A stretch of 64,000 nt of DNA from Flavobacterium chungbukense (GCF_020805785.1 NZ_JAJGZV010000004.1:248001-312000), one strand, 5' to 3'; positions 1-9,222 are shown, counted from the stretch's first letter. The notes: generated by a model not told the origin, from the letters alone. Made by a program: numbers and translations.

Positions 1-1
1 T

Positions 2-634
2 CATAAATTTGCAATTGACTTAAATGGAACATTTAATGTTTTTGATGAATCTGAGAGAATTTCATATGGATTTGATATTGGTCCGAGATACCGTTTTAGC
101 GACAAATTATTATTGACCTATTTCTTCAGCTATCTTAGAAGAAACAACAACAAAGGCTATATTGACCAAATTGATGATGATAACAACTCTAATTCACCCA
201 ATGAAATAGTTTTTGCAAATCGTAATGTGATTACTTATTCTAATACTTTAGGAGGAAAGTATGCAGTAAATAGTGCGATTACGATTAATCTTGCTGTTCG
301 TCAATATTGGTCTTATGCAGACAATAAAAATATTCTTTTACTGGAACCAGACGGAGATTTAAGTCCTTATCCGCAATATACAATCAATAAGAATTCAAGT
401 TTTTATTCCTGGAATGCTGATTTATCATTCTCTTGGTGGTTTGCGCCTGGAAGTCAGCTTTCTGCATTATACAGAAATAATGCTTCTAATTTTGAACGTA
501 TTATAGATAAAGATTTCAAACACAATGTTTCTGGACTTTTAAATAATGACGCCTTAAAACACATTTTTTCTATTAGTGTAAAATATTTTATTGACTATAA
601 TGCTGTCAAAAATAAAGTCAGAAAAAGAGCTTAG
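2..634 (+). CDS. DUF5916-type protein, C-terminal part (partial)
   Basis: The reading frame is open from the first bases of the window to a TAG stop at 632-634, so only the last ~210 residues are present and the start lies outside. The visible part is rich in alternating aromatic and polar beta strands, for example YQ-type strands around AVNSAITINLAVRQYW and the segment WWFAPGSQLSALYRN, and it ends with strands containing ISVKYFIDYN. This pattern matches the C-terminal region of DUF5916 proteins of Bacteroidota, which carry an N-terminal carbohydrate-binding-like domain and are thought to sit in the outer membrane. The substrate is unknown. An unrelated outer-membrane beta barrel is the main alternative. 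Confidence 0.7.
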   Translation, partial: HKFAIDLNGTFNVFDESERISYGFDIGPRYRFSDKLLLTYFFSYLRRNNNKGYIDQIDDDNNSNSPNEIVFANRNVITYSNTLGGKYAVNSAITINLAVRQYWSYADNKNILLLEPDGDLSPYPQYTINKNSSFYSWNADLSFSWWFAPGSQLSALYRNNASNFERIIDKDFKHNVSGLLNNDALKHIFSISVKYFIDYNAVKNKVRKRA

Positions 635-728
635 CGTGAATAAATTTTAAAAAATAAAGACTTCTGTAATTAAATTAATATTTTTTGTCGAGCTTCATTT
701 TATAAAACATAAATGTAACAAAGCTTTC

Positions 729-757
729 TTGCCTATTTTAGAAATGACTTATCTTTG
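729..757 (+). promoter_or_regulatory. Promoter of gpmI
   Basis: TTG at 729-731 and TATCTTTG at 750-757 are 18 bases apart and match the Bacteroidota -33/-7 consensus. Transcription would begin near 763. This rules out a longer GpmI starting with the TTG at 729, because that codon is the -33 element itself. Confidence 0.8.
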
Positions 758-773
758 TAGAAAACAAAAAGTA

Positions 774-2291
774 ATGAACAAAAAAGTTATCCTTATGATT
801 TTAGACGGTTGGGGAAAATCTCCTGACCCTAAAGTATCTGCAATAGACAATGCAAATGTTCCTTTTATAAACAGTCTTTACAAAAATTACCCAAGCGCTC
901 AACTTAGAACCGACGGATTGAATGTTGGTTTACCTGAAGGTCAAATGGGAAACAGCGAGGTTGGACACATGAACCTTGGTGCTGGAAGAATTGTATATCA
1001 GGATTTAGCCAAAATAAACTTAGCTGTAGAGCATAAAACATTAGCAAAAGAGAAAGTGTTAATTGATGCTTTTACTTACGCTAAAAACAACAATAAAAAA
1101 GTACACTTTTTAGGATTAGTTTCAGATGGTGGTGTTCACTCACATACTTCACACCTTCGCGGATTAATCGATGCTTCTCAAGAATACGGTTTAGATCAGG
1201 TTTATGTTCATGCTTTTACAGACGGACGTGACGTTGATCCTAAATCAGGAGGAAAATACATTCACGATTTACAAGATTATATTAAAGATACTCCAGTAAA
1301 AATTGCTTCTATCATTGGACGTTATTATGCAATGGACCGCGACAAACGTTGGGAACGTGTAAAACTTGCTTACGATTTAGTAGTAAACGGTGTTGGAACT
1401 CCATCAACCAATGCTGTTGCGAGTGTTTTAGACAGCTATGCAAAAGATGTAACTGATGAGTTTATCGAACCTGTTGTTATTGTTGATGAATATGCAAAAC
1501 CACTTGCTACAATTGTTGAAGGTGATGTTGTAATTTTCTTCAATTTTAGAACTGACAGAGGTCGTGAACTTACAGAAGCGCTTTCTCAACAGGATTTCCA
1601 CGAGCAAAACATGCATAAATTGAACCTATATTATGTAACATTGACAAACTACGACGAAACGTACCAAAACGTAAAAGTAGTTTACAATAAAGATAATATT
1701 ACAGAAACTCTTGGTGAGGTTTTAGAAAAAGCGGGTAAAACACAAATTAGAATTGCTGAAACTGAGAAATATCCTCACGTAACTTTCTTTTTCTCTGGAG
1801 GAAGAGAAGTTCCTTTTGTGGGCGAATCAAGAATTTTGAGAAACTCTCCAAAAGTAGCAACTTACGATTTAAAACCAGAAATGAGCGCTTACGAACTTAC
1901 TGATGCTCTTGTTCCTGAATTGAATAAAGGTGAAGTTGATTTTGTTTGTTTGAATTTCGCAAACGGAGATATGGTTGGCCACACCGGAATTATGGAAGCA
2001 GCAATTAAAGCTTGTGAAGCTGTTGATGCTTGTGTAAAACAAGTTATTGAAGCTGCACTTGCAAATGATTATACTACAATCGTAATTGCCGATCACGGAA
2101 ATTGTGAAACTATGATTAATCCTGACGGATCACCAAATACCGCACACACAACAAACCCAGTGCCTATTATTTTAGTTGACAAACAATTGAAAAGCATTCA
2201 AGATGGTGTATTAGGTGATATCGCTCCAACAATTTTAGAATTAATGGACGTTCAGCAGCCAAATGCAATGACTTGTCATTCTTTATTATAA
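774..2291 (+). CDS. gpmI: 2,3-bisphosphoglycerate-independent phosphoglycerate mutase
   Basis: This glycolytic and gluconeogenic enzyme interconverts 3-phosphoglycerate and 2-phosphoglycerate in the cytoplasm. The 505-residue length is normal for the family. The N-terminus MNKKVILMILDGWG carries the first metal-binding Asp (D11). GNSEVGH contains the phosphorylated nucleophile Ser61. The metal-binding ADHGNCE motif lies near residue 440, and FRTDRGRE and SDGGVHSH substrate-site motifs lie between them. I chose the ATG at 774 because the longer frame would begin inside the promoter. The gene appears to be monocistronic. Confidence 0.97.
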   Translation: MNKKVILMILDGWGKSPDPKVSAIDNANVPFINSLYKNYPSAQLRTDGLNVGLPEGQMGNSEVGHMNLGAGRIVYQDLAKINLAVEHKTLAKEKVLIDAFTYAKNNNKKVHFLGLVSDGGVHSHTSHLRGLIDASQEYGLDQVYVHAFTDGRDVDPKSGGKYIHDLQDYIKDTPVKIASIIGRYYAMDRDKRWERVKLAYDLVVNGVGTPSTNAVASVLDSYAKDVTDEFIEPVVIVDEYAKPLATIVEGDVVIFFNFRTDRGRELTEALSQQDFHEQNMHKLNLYYVTLTNYDETYQNVKVVYNKDNITETLGEVLEKAGKTQIRIAETEKYPHVTFFFSGGREVPFVGESRILRNSPKVATYDLKPEMSAYELTDALVPELNKGEVDFVCLNFANGDMVGHTGIMEAAIKACEAVDACVKQVIEAALANDYTTIVIADHGNCETMINPDGSPNTAHTTNPVPIILVDKQLKSIQDGVLGDIAPTILELMDVQQPNAMTCHSLL

Positions 2292-2297
2292 TTTTTC

Positions 2298-2527
2298 AAA
2301 CCATATAAGTGATATAAGTTCATTTAAATAGAACTTAAAAAAATCTCGCAAAGACGCTAAGTCGCAAAGAAATTTATAAACTTTGCGTCTCTGCGACTTT
2401 GCGAGAACTATTTTGTAGCAGATTGTAAAGCTTAAAAATGTTCGAGTCCCATATATTTCTTTTGTGATTTTATTTTCGCAAAGAAAAAACTACGAATTTA
2501 TATTTACTTATATCACTTATATGGTTT
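2298..2527. repeat. Nested palindromic element with 22-bp terminal inverted repeats
   Basis: The ends are a perfect 22-base inverted repeat (2298-2319 and 2506-2527) with core ATATAAGTGATATAAGT. Inside lies a second, imperfect palindrome at 2344-2368 and 2381-2405, built from CGCAAAG units. The whole forms a MITE-like, gene-less element of about 230 bp. It fills the space between gpmI and the convergent DUF445 gene and may also act as a bidirectional terminator. A half-copy of the outer arm lies near 60636, and a degenerate one lies near 6125. Confidence 0.75.
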
Positions 2528-3776
2528 AAAAAACATAATGATAAAGCTGTTCAACTCCATAAATCACAAGTCCGATAAAACCTCCAACCAAAGTTCCATT
2601 AATCCTTATATATTGAAGATCTTTTCCGATTTCCAATTCCAGTTTTTCTGAGACTTCTTTTCCGTCCCAGCTTTTTACGGTGGAAGAAATTAAATCTCCA
2701 ATTACTTTTTTATTGTTCAAAAGAACCGAAAGCAAATCGTTTTTAATGAAATTATTGATTTTATCAACCATTACGGAATCTTCTTTAAGTCCGTTTCCAA
2801 AACCTTGAATTAAATTGGCAATATTATTTTTGATGGAAGAATCATCTCCTTTATTAATATCGTTTGTAATCGAAAGTTTTATTTCGTCCCAAATTCCGTT
2901 GATGTAATCCTGAACTTCTTTTTTTCCAACAAAACCTAAAATCATATCGTTGATTTTAATTCTCATTTCTTCTGAGTTTTTTACTTTCTCCAAAAAATTA
3001 AAAATATATTCATCAATCTTTAAACGAACGGCGCTTTCAGGCTTTTTAGCTTCATTCAAAAAATCCTGCAAACCATTAAAAACTCCTTCCGTGATTTTTT
3101 TATCAGCCAATCCAAAACTCAATAACGGAGTAGATGCTTTTACTTTCTGTCTTATTAAATCCTTATTGCTAGTCAATTCGGCACTCATTACTTCAAGAAG
3201 GTTGGTTAGCATTTGATTTTTCAAATCACCTTTTTGCAAAGGTTCTAACGCAACGGCAACCCAATTTCCAAAGTTTATTCCTTCCATTTTTTCTTTGAAC
3301 TGAACCTGAATAAACCTCTTAACATCTTCATCTTTTATGGTTCTTAAAATTCCTGGAATAATATTTATTGCGACGGCATCCGCAATCTTATCGGCATTTT
3401 CTTTTTGCGAAAGCCAGTCTGAAGCTTTAGTTGCAAAATTGAATTCGTCTAATTTAATTTCTAATTTTTCACGATCAAGAAATTCCTCAGAAACAAAATT
3501 TCCCAGATTTTCTCCAATTTCGTTTTTCTTTGTTGGAATAATTGCGGTATGCCAAATCGGAATTCCCATCGGATGGCGAAACAATGCTACAACAGCAAAC
3601 CAATCAGCGATTCCTCCTACCATTGCTGCTTCGCTAAAAGCTTGAAGCATCGGGATTTTAAAATAAATAGCAATGACAAACAACAGCACTGCAAAACCTA
3701 AAAGTGCAAAAGCATTTCTCTTCATTTTCTTGAGAGCCTTTACTTTTGCTATATCTTGATCTGTAATTGTTTCCAT
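2526..3776 (-). CDS. DUF445 (YjiN-like) membrane protein
   Basis: This is a 416-residue protein of the DUF445 family, whose function is not established. There is a hydrophobic segment at about residues 22-42, then the family-typical stretch with GGIADWFAVVALFRHPMG, and a C-terminal membrane anchor (VGGFIGLVIYGVEQ). The long middle part is charged and helical. The ATG at 3776 (METITDQ) is preferred; an ATG at 3788 would add four residues. The stop codon lies inside the arm of the adjoining palindromic element. Confidence 0.88.
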   Translation of the reverse strand: METITDQDIAKVKALKKMKRNAFALLGFAVLLFVIAIYFKIPMLQAFSEAAMVGGIADWFAVVALFRHPMGIPIWHTAIIPTKKNEIGENLGNFVSEEFLDREKLEIKLDEFNFATKASDWLSQKENADKIADAVAINIIPGILRTIKDEDVKRFIQVQFKEKMEGINFGNWVAVALEPLQKGDLKNQMLTNLLEVMSAELTSNKDLIRQKVKASTPLLSFGLADKKITEGVFNGLQDFLNEAKKPESAVRLKIDEYIFNFLEKVKNSEEMRIKINDMILGFVGKKEVQDYINGIWDEIKLSITNDINKGDDSSIKNNIANLIQGFGNGLKEDSVMVDKINNFIKNDLLSVLLNNKKVIGDLISSTVKSWDGKEVSEKLELEIGKDLQYIRINGTLVGGFIGLVIYGVEQLYHYVF

Positions 3777-3973
3777 AATTAAAAGCATTTGTACATCTAA
3801 TTTATGGCTTTTTTATCAAAATTCTTAACTCTATTAAATGTTTAATAGCCTTCAATTGATGAATTTTTTCTTTTTTTAGCTCTAAAAATTGAAATTGCTG
3901 AAATTCAATTTTAGAAAATTTATATATATATTAATTCGAGAATTCGTGGCTAAAAAATTTAGATAAAAAATTG

Positions 3974-3981
3974 TACTTTTG
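3974..3981 (+). promoter_or_regulatory. -7 element of map
   Basis: TACTTTTG fits the TAnnTTTG consensus and lies 21 bases before the ATG at 4003. No clear TTG is seen at -33. An in-frame TTG at 3979 falls inside this element, so the longer protein start is unlikely. Confidence 0.65.
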
Positions 3982-4002
3982 CGAACTGAAAATGGGAAAA
4001 AT

Positions 4003-4821
4003 ATGATTATCCAAAAAACTAGAGAGGAAATCGAATTAATGCGCGAAAGTGCTTTAATCGTATCAAAAACATTAGGAATGATTGCTTCTGAAATTAAAGA
4101 AGGAGTAACCACATTATATCTTGACAAATTAGCGGAAGAATTTATTCGCGATCATGGTGCTGTACCAAGTTTTCTTGGATTGTACGATTTTCCGAATTCC
4201 CTTTGTATGAGTCCAAATGCTCAGGTTGTTCACGGTATTCCTAATAACACACCTCTTAAGAATGGCGACGTTATTTCGGTTGACTGTGGTGCTTTTAAAA
4301 ATGGTTTCCACGGAGATCACGCATACAGTTTCGAAATTGGAGAAGTTGCACCAGAAGTTAAAAAACTTTTACGCATTACTAAAGAATCTCTTTACGTTGG
4401 AATTAGAGAATTTAAAGCTGGAAATCGCGTAGAAGATGTTGGAAATGCGATTCAAAAATATACAGAAGCTCACGGTTACGGAGTTGTTCGTGAATTGGTT
4501 GGACACGGTGTTGGGCAAAAAATGCACGAAGAACCAGAAATGCCAAACTACGGAAAACGCGGACGTGGAAAAATGTTTGTTGAAGGAATGGTTGTTGCCA
4601 TCGAACCTATGATTAACATGGGAACAAGAAACATCAAACAACTAAAAGACGGCTGGACTATTCTGACCGCTGATGGAAAACCAAGCGCGCATTTCGAGCA
4701 CGATGTAGCTTTAATCGATGGAAAACCAGAATTATTATCGACTTTCCAATATATCTACAAAGCTTTAGGAATCGAAAGTAATGAAGAAGACGAATTCAGA
4801 CAAATACCACTTATTCTCTAA
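4003..4821 (+). CDS. map: Type I methionyl aminopeptidase
   Basis: This cytoplasmic metalloprotease removes the initiator methionine from nascent proteins. The product has 272 residues. All five metal ligands of the family are visible: D94 (SVDCGAF), D105 (GFHGDHAYSF), H168 (VGHGVGQKMHE), E201 (AIEPM) and E232 (FEHD). There is no N-terminal zinc-finger extension. The gene stands alone here, whereas in many bacteria map sits in the ribosomal protein operon. Its stop codon touches the first inverted repeat that flanks the downstream GxxExxY gene. Confidence 0.96.
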   Translation: MIIQKTREEIELMRESALIVSKTLGMIASEIKEGVTTLYLDKLAEEFIRDHGAVPSFLGLYDFPNSLCMSPNAQVVHGIPNNTPLKNGDVISVDCGAFKNGFHGDHAYSFEIGEVAPEVKKLLRITKESLYVGIREFKAGNRVEDVGNAIQKYTEAHGYGVVRELVGHGVGQKMHEEPEMPNYGKRGRGKMFVEGMVVAIEPMINMGTRNIKQLKDGWTILTADGKPSAHFEHDVALIDGKPELLSTFQYIYKALGIESNEEDEFRQIPLIL

Positions 4822-4849
4822 CACTAATTTCACGAATTATCACGGATTA
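4821..4849. repeat. Left inverted repeat flanking the GxxExxY gene
   Basis: This 29-base sequence reads ACACTAATTTCAC and onward. It matches the reverse complement of 5300-5328 at 25 of 29 positions. Its outer 8 bases also pair with ATTAGTGT at 4846-4853 to form a local hairpin. Confidence 0.7.
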
Positions 4850-4888
4850 GTGTTACAGTAAAAATTACACTAAAACGAAATAAAAATA

Positions 4889-5263
4889 ATGAGTGAATTG
4901 TATTTAAGAGAAGAGTCCTATAAAATTATTGGGATTTGTATGGAAGTCCATAAAATATTAGGAAAAGGACATAGTGAAAAAGTTTATGGCGACGCTTTAG
5001 AATATGAATTTCAACGAAATCATATTCCATATAATAGAGAATTAAGATATAATATTGCCTACAAAGACATCATATTACCAAGTTATTATTTTGCAGACTT
5101 TGTTATTTTTGGTGAAATTATATTAGAACTAAAAGCAATTGCAACATTAACAACAGGAGAAATCAAGCAAACATTAAATTATTTAGCGGCATCAAAAAAT
5201 AAATTAGGCTTATTAGTCAATTTTGGAGAAGACAGCCTTAAATACAAAAGAATAATACTTTAA
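4889..5263 (+). CDS. GxxExxY protein (PD-(D/E)XK nuclease-like)
   Basis: This is a 124-residue protein of the GxxExxY family. The name-giving motif is G27-H-S-E30-K-V-Y33. Further on, D70 (YFADFVIF) and E80-L-K82 (ILELKAI) form a PD-(D/E)XK nuclease-like signature, so a DNA- or RNA-cleaving role is possible, but the family has no settled function. No partner gene is adjacent. The gene and about 60 bases on its left and 36 on its right are bracketed by a 29-base imperfect inverted repeat (4821-4849 and 5300-5328) related to gene-less palindromes elsewhere in the window. This suggests a small repeat-borne cassette inserted between map and the methyltransferase gene. Confidence 0.88.
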   Translation: MSELYLREESYKIIGICMEVHKILGKGHSEKVYGDALEYEFQRNHIPYNRELRYNIAYKDIILPSYYFADFVIFGEIILELKAIATLTTGEIKQTLNYLAASKNKLGLLVNFGEDSLKYKRIIL

Positions 5264-5299
5264 CCCAAATCAAAAGTTCGTGAAATTTCACCACAATAT

Positions 5300-5328
5300 T
5301 AATCCGTGTAAATTTGTGAAATTCGTGT
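5300..5328. repeat. Right inverted repeat flanking the GxxExxY gene
   Basis: This is the inverted partner of 4821-4849 (25 of 29 matching). It ends only 16 bases before the GTG start of the next gene, so any promoter of that gene must lie within or overlap the repeat. Confidence 0.7.
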
Positions 5329-5344
5329 TCAAATTTATTTAACT

Positions 5345-6118
5345 GTGAAGAAACTTTTTAAATTAGTACTTAATACAATTCCACGTCCATTATTAATTCG
5401 ATTGAGTTATGTGGCGCGTCCGATTTTAGCATTATCTCTGAAAGGAAACAAATATACTGATCCTATTGACGGGAGAAGTTTTAGATCTTTTTTACCTTAC
5501 GGATACGGAAAACAACGCAATAATGTACTTTCACCAAGTACACTTTCTTTAGAGAGACACCGTTTACTTTGGTTATATTTAAAAGATCAGACCGATTTTT
5601 TTACTGCACCAAAAAAAGTATTGCATTTTGCTCCAGAACAAGCTTTTTACAAAAGATTTCGCAAACAGAAAAATCTTGATTACACCACAACCGATTTACT
5701 TTCGCCTTTGGCCGATGTAAAAGCAGACATCTGTAATTTACCTTTCAAAGACAATGAATATGACGTTATTTTATGTAATCACGTTTTAGAACATATTCCA
5801 GACGATACAAAAGCGATGCAAGAATTATATCGTGTTTTAAAACCTGGCGGAATGGCAATTTTGCAAATTCCACAAGATTTATCGCGCGAAGTTACTTTTG
5901 CAGATGATTCGATTACAGATCAAAAAGAACGCGCTAAAATTTTCGGACAATACGATCACGTTCGTGTTTACGGACGCGACTATTTCGACAAATTAAGAAG
6001 CATTGGTTTTATTGTAATTGAAGAAGATTATACTAACAAAATTGCACCAGAATTGGTAGAAAAATACTGTTTAGCAAAAGGCGAAATTATTCCGCTTTGC
6101 TTTAAACAGGAAAACTAA
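5345..6118 (+). CDS. Class I SAM-dependent methyltransferase
   Basis: This 257-residue methyltransferase has an unknown substrate. A basic, hydrophobic N-terminus (residues 1-35) precedes a Methyltransf_11-like core. Motif I is atypical: VLHFAPEQ replaces the usual glycine-rich loop. The later motifs are clear: DICNLPFKDNEYDVILCNHVLEH (in two runs, residues ~120-145) and LKPGGMAILQIP. The start is a GTG at 5345 with no better ATG nearby. The gene probably acts alone, ending at the hairpin around 6152-6200. Confidence 0.85.
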   Translation: MKKLFKLVLNTIPRPLLIRLSYVARPILALSLKGNKYTDPIDGRSFRSFLPYGYGKQRNNVLSPSTLSLERHRLLWLYLKDQTDFFTAPKKVLHFAPEQAFYKRFRKQKNLDYTTTDLLSPLADVKADICNLPFKDNEYDVILCNHVLEHIPDDTKAMQELYRVLKPGGMAILQIPQDLSREVTFADDSITDQKERAKIFGQYDHVRVYGRDYFDKLRSIGFIVIEEDYTNKIAPELVEKYCLAKGEIIPLCFKQEN

Positions 6119-6151
6119 TTTTTTCAACATATAAATGATATAATTTCATTT

Positions 6152-6200
6152 AAAAAGGAGTTTTCAAATTATTATTATTTTGAAAACTCCTTTTATTTTT
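6152..6200 (+). terminator. Rho-independent terminator
   Basis: AAAAAGGAGTTTTCAAA pairs with TTTTGAAAACTCCTTTT, followed by a T-rich run. It lies 33 bases after the methyltransferase stop. Confidence 0.8.
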
Positions 6201-6241
6201 TGCCCAAACCTAAATTATAAGCCTAACCAAATCCCAATATT

Positions 6242-9148
6242 TTGCAACCTACAAAATCATTTCAGTTCTGTTTTGACATCAGTTTTGAAAAAAATCTGAA
6301 TGCCTATATTCCTACAGCCTATATTGTTGAAAATACTAGCGAAATCAAATATCTAGACAAAAAAGCAACAAAAGGCGTGCTTGAAAGTTTCGGAATTGAT
6401 TTTGAAAATTTAGATCCCAATTCAAAAAAAATAATAACGATCTGTGAATCTTTAAAACCTGAATTTATTTTCAAAAAATTTGGTGCAAAAATCAAATCAG
6501 CCAAAACAATTGCAGATTTGCAGAAAGATTCTAAAATTGATTTTGCGATTCGCCAGCATTTACAACTTAATCTAAGTACCTTTTACGATTTGATTGTTAG
6601 AGAACAATTTCTGCTGTCGCTAAATTTAGGACCTGAAAAAGATTTTTATCGCTCTAGAATTAGCATCGATCCGCTGGATTTTGAACCTCAGATTCAATTT
6701 GACAAACATGCTGAAGGAATCGCTTATACCCTTTTATTAAAAGAAAATGAAACTACATTTCTTCCAATGAATAAAACTGCTGATATTCTTTTAGACGAAC
6801 CTGGCTGGTTAATTATCGACAAGAAATTAGGACGATTAAAAGAACTGAATGCCAAAAAACTAACTCCTTTTTTGAAGAAAAAATCTATTGAAATTCCTTC
6901 AAAATTAGTCGATGATTATTTTAAAAATTTCATACCAGCAATAGCTAAAAAAATTGATATCGAAGCAAATGGTTTTGAAATTGAACTTCGCGACCAAATT
7001 GTTTCCTGTACTATTCAACCTATTTTTGATTTCTTTAAAAACTGTTACTATCTCAATCTTTATTTTGATTATAATGGCTATATTTTTGACGCAAGCAAAA
7101 CCAAAAAAACACATTCTTTTGTAGATTTTAGTGTGGCGAATGAACCTAGAATTATTCAGTTTAAAAGAAATGCTGAAGAAAATTCATATATCGAAAAATT
7201 AGCTGAAATTGGTTTAGAAAAAATCAAAAACGAATTATTCGGATTGAATTCTGATCTAGAAACTTCTGATCCTTATGTCAATATTCAATTGATTATTGAC
7301 CATAAAGAGAAACTTGAAAGTTTAGGATTTACAATTCAAAAGTTAAAATTAGAAAGTAAAGAAATCATTACCGAAAGCAATACAATTTCGATTGCAAAAG
7401 AAACAAAAGCAGATTGGTTTGATATTAAAATTATCATTACAATTGGTAATTATAAAATCAATTTCAGCGAAATTATTCCGAACATAAAAAGCAAAGAAAG
7501 ACTTTTCCAGCTGCCCGACGGAAACTATTTTTTAATTCCGTTAGAATGGTTCAGTAAATATGGTTCTTTGGCAAAATTGGCTAAAACAGAAAATGGAGCA
7601 TTACTTTTAAGAAAAAGCAATTTTACTGCTTTAGACGGTATTTCTGAAATCAGTAATGATTTAGACCAAATCCATAAAGCTGAGTTTAAGGCTTCCGATT
7701 TACTAAAAGCAACTTTAAGACCTTATCAAATTGATGGCGTAAAATGGCTTTTAGGTCATTTCAACTCCAATCTTGGAGCTTGCCTTGCTGACGATATGGG
7801 ACTTGGAAAAACCTTGCAAACTTTAGCCGTTCTAGTTTCAGTACAAGAACAATTAGGTTTTACCACCAAAACCACCAATTTTGATTTGTTTGCAAATGAA
7901 ACTACTATTGAAAGAGAACCGCTTAAAGCTTTAATCGTTTTACCTTCTTCTTTAGTTTTTAACTGGTTTAACGAAGCTGGAAAGTTTACACCACACTTTT
8001 CTAAAATGCAATATGTGGGCAATGACCGAAAATTATTGGCCAGCAGATTAGATTCGACCGATTTAATTTTTACAAGTTACAGTATTGTTCACCGTGATAT
8101 TTCTATTCTAGAAAAATACGATTTCCGTTATTTGATTTTAGACGAAAGTCAATACATCAAAAATAAAAATTCTAAGATTTTTAAGGCCATAAATAAAATA
8201 AGTACAGGTCATAAAATTGCGCTAAGTGGTACGCCAATCGAAAATTCGCTTGACGATTTATGGTCGCAAATGCAATTTATCAATCCGGACATCTTGGGCA
8301 GTTATGCTTTTTTTATGGAAAATTTCAAAAATCCGATTGAGAAAAAACAGAATGAAGAAGTTTTAAGCGAATTAAAAAATCTCATTGCCCCTTATATTTT
8401 ACGAAGAACCAAAGAACAGGTTTTAAAAGATTTACCCGAATTAACCGAACAGATTTATTATTGCGATATGGATCCTGAACAGGAAAAATTATACGAAAAA
8501 GAGAAATCTAAAGCTCGTAACTTTTTACTTAAAACAGATGGATCTGGTCCGGCCAAAATCAGTATTATTAATACATTGATGAAGTTACGTCAATTAAGTA
8601 ATCATCCTAAAATGGTCGATTCAGCTTCAGAAATTGATTCAGGAAAATATATTGCGGTTACCCATTATCTGGAAAGTTTGGTAAAAGGAAAACAAAAAGC
8701 GATCATTTTCAGTTCATTTGTAACCAATTTAAATTTTTACACGGATTGGTGTAAAGAAAATAAAATAGAATTTTGCGAAATTACTGGAGAAACTCCGGCA
8801 AGCAAACGAGAACAAGAAGTAAAACGTTTTCAGGAAAAAGAAAATACGTTGCTATTTTTTATTTCGTTAAAAGCTGGTGGGGTTGGTTTGAATATTACAA
8901 AAGCTTCTTATGTATTGTTCTTGGATCCTTGGTGGAATCCTTTCGCAGAAAAACAAGGAGTTGGACGTGCACACAGAATTGGACAAATGAATAAAGTAAA
9001 CGTGATTCGTTTTATTTCTAAAAACACCGTTGAGGAAAAAATCATTAAACTGCAGGAAAACAAAAAATTGTTATCTGATTCTCTTTTAGAAGAAAGTTAT
9101 ATCAACGATGAAATTGAGGGCAATTTAGAATATATTTTAGGATCTTAA
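6242..9148 (+). CDS. SNF2-family DEAD/DEAH box ATPase/helicase
   Basis: This is a 968-residue SWI2/SNF2-type DNA translocase. About 480 N-terminal residues are unassigned, followed by the two helicase lobes: motif I DDMGLGKT (517-524), motif II DESQ (634-637, in place of DEAH), SGTPIEN, then the C-lobe with FSSFVTN, GVGLNITKA and motif VI QGVGRAHRIGQ (from ~905). The family remodels protein-DNA complexes using ATP; the bacterial role is unclear. The start is uncertain: no ATG occurs in frame before codon 176, an in-frame stop lies at 6224-6226, and TTG at 6242 (or ATT at 6239) is the only plausible initiator. No adjacent methylase or defence partner is seen. Confidence 0.92.
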   Translation: MQPTKSFQFCFDISFEKNLNAYIPTAYIVENTSEIKYLDKKATKGVLESFGIDFENLDPNSKKIITICESLKPEFIFKKFGAKIKSAKTIADLQKDSKIDFAIRQHLQLNLSTFYDLIVREQFLLSLNLGPEKDFYRSRISIDPLDFEPQIQFDKHAEGIAYTLLLKENETTFLPMNKTADILLDEPGWLIIDKKLGRLKELNAKKLTPFLKKKSIEIPSKLVDDYFKNFIPAIAKKIDIEANGFEIELRDQIVSCTIQPIFDFFKNCYYLNLYFDYNGYIFDASKTKKTHSFVDFSVANEPRIIQFKRNAEENSYIEKLAEIGLEKIKNELFGLNSDLETSDPYVNIQLIIDHKEKLESLGFTIQKLKLESKEIITESNTISIAKETKADWFDIKIIITIGNYKINFSEIIPNIKSKERLFQLPDGNYFLIPLEWFSKYGSLAKLAKTENGALLLRKSNFTALDGISEISNDLDQIHKAEFKASDLLKATLRPYQIDGVKWLLGHFNSNLGACLADDMGLGKTLQTLAVLVSVQEQLGFTTKTTNFDLFANETTIEREPLKALIVLPSSLVFNWFNEAGKFTPHFSKMQYVGNDRKLLASRLDSTDLIFTSYSIVHRDISILEKYDFRYLILDESQYIKNKNSKIFKAINKISTGHKIALSGTPIENSLDDLWSQMQFINPDILGSYAFFMENFKNPIEKKQNEEVLSELKNLIAPYILRRTKEQVLKDLPELTEQIYYCDMDPEQEKLYEKEKSKARNFLLKTDGSGPAKISIINTLMKLRQLSNHPKMVDSASEIDSGKYIAVTHYLESLVKGKQKAIIFSSFVTNLNFYTDWCKENKIEFCEITGETPASKREQEVKRFQEKENTLLFFISLKAGGVGLNITKASYVLFLDPWWNPFAEKQGVGRAHRIGQMNKVNVIRFISKNTVEEKIIKLQENKKLLSDSLLEESYINDEIEGNLEYILGS

Positions 9149-9222
9149 GAGTTAAAGCCAATAGATTGGGCTATTTTTCGTTATATAAATTTGTTATATT
9201 TACAATCTTTCAACGTAATAAG

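Noticed and set aside
729..773. Longer GpmI starting at TTG 729
   Set aside because: The TTG is the -33 promoter element and the -7 box lies within the added codons.
2298..2527. CRISPR-like array in the repeat-rich gpmI/DUF445 gap and other repeat regions
   Set aside because: Repeats are inverted, not regularly spaced direct repeats with unique spacers, and no cas gene is present.
6224..6260. Start of the SNF2 gene further upstream
   Set aside because: A stop codon lies in frame at 6224-6226 and no ATG follows it before TTG 6242.
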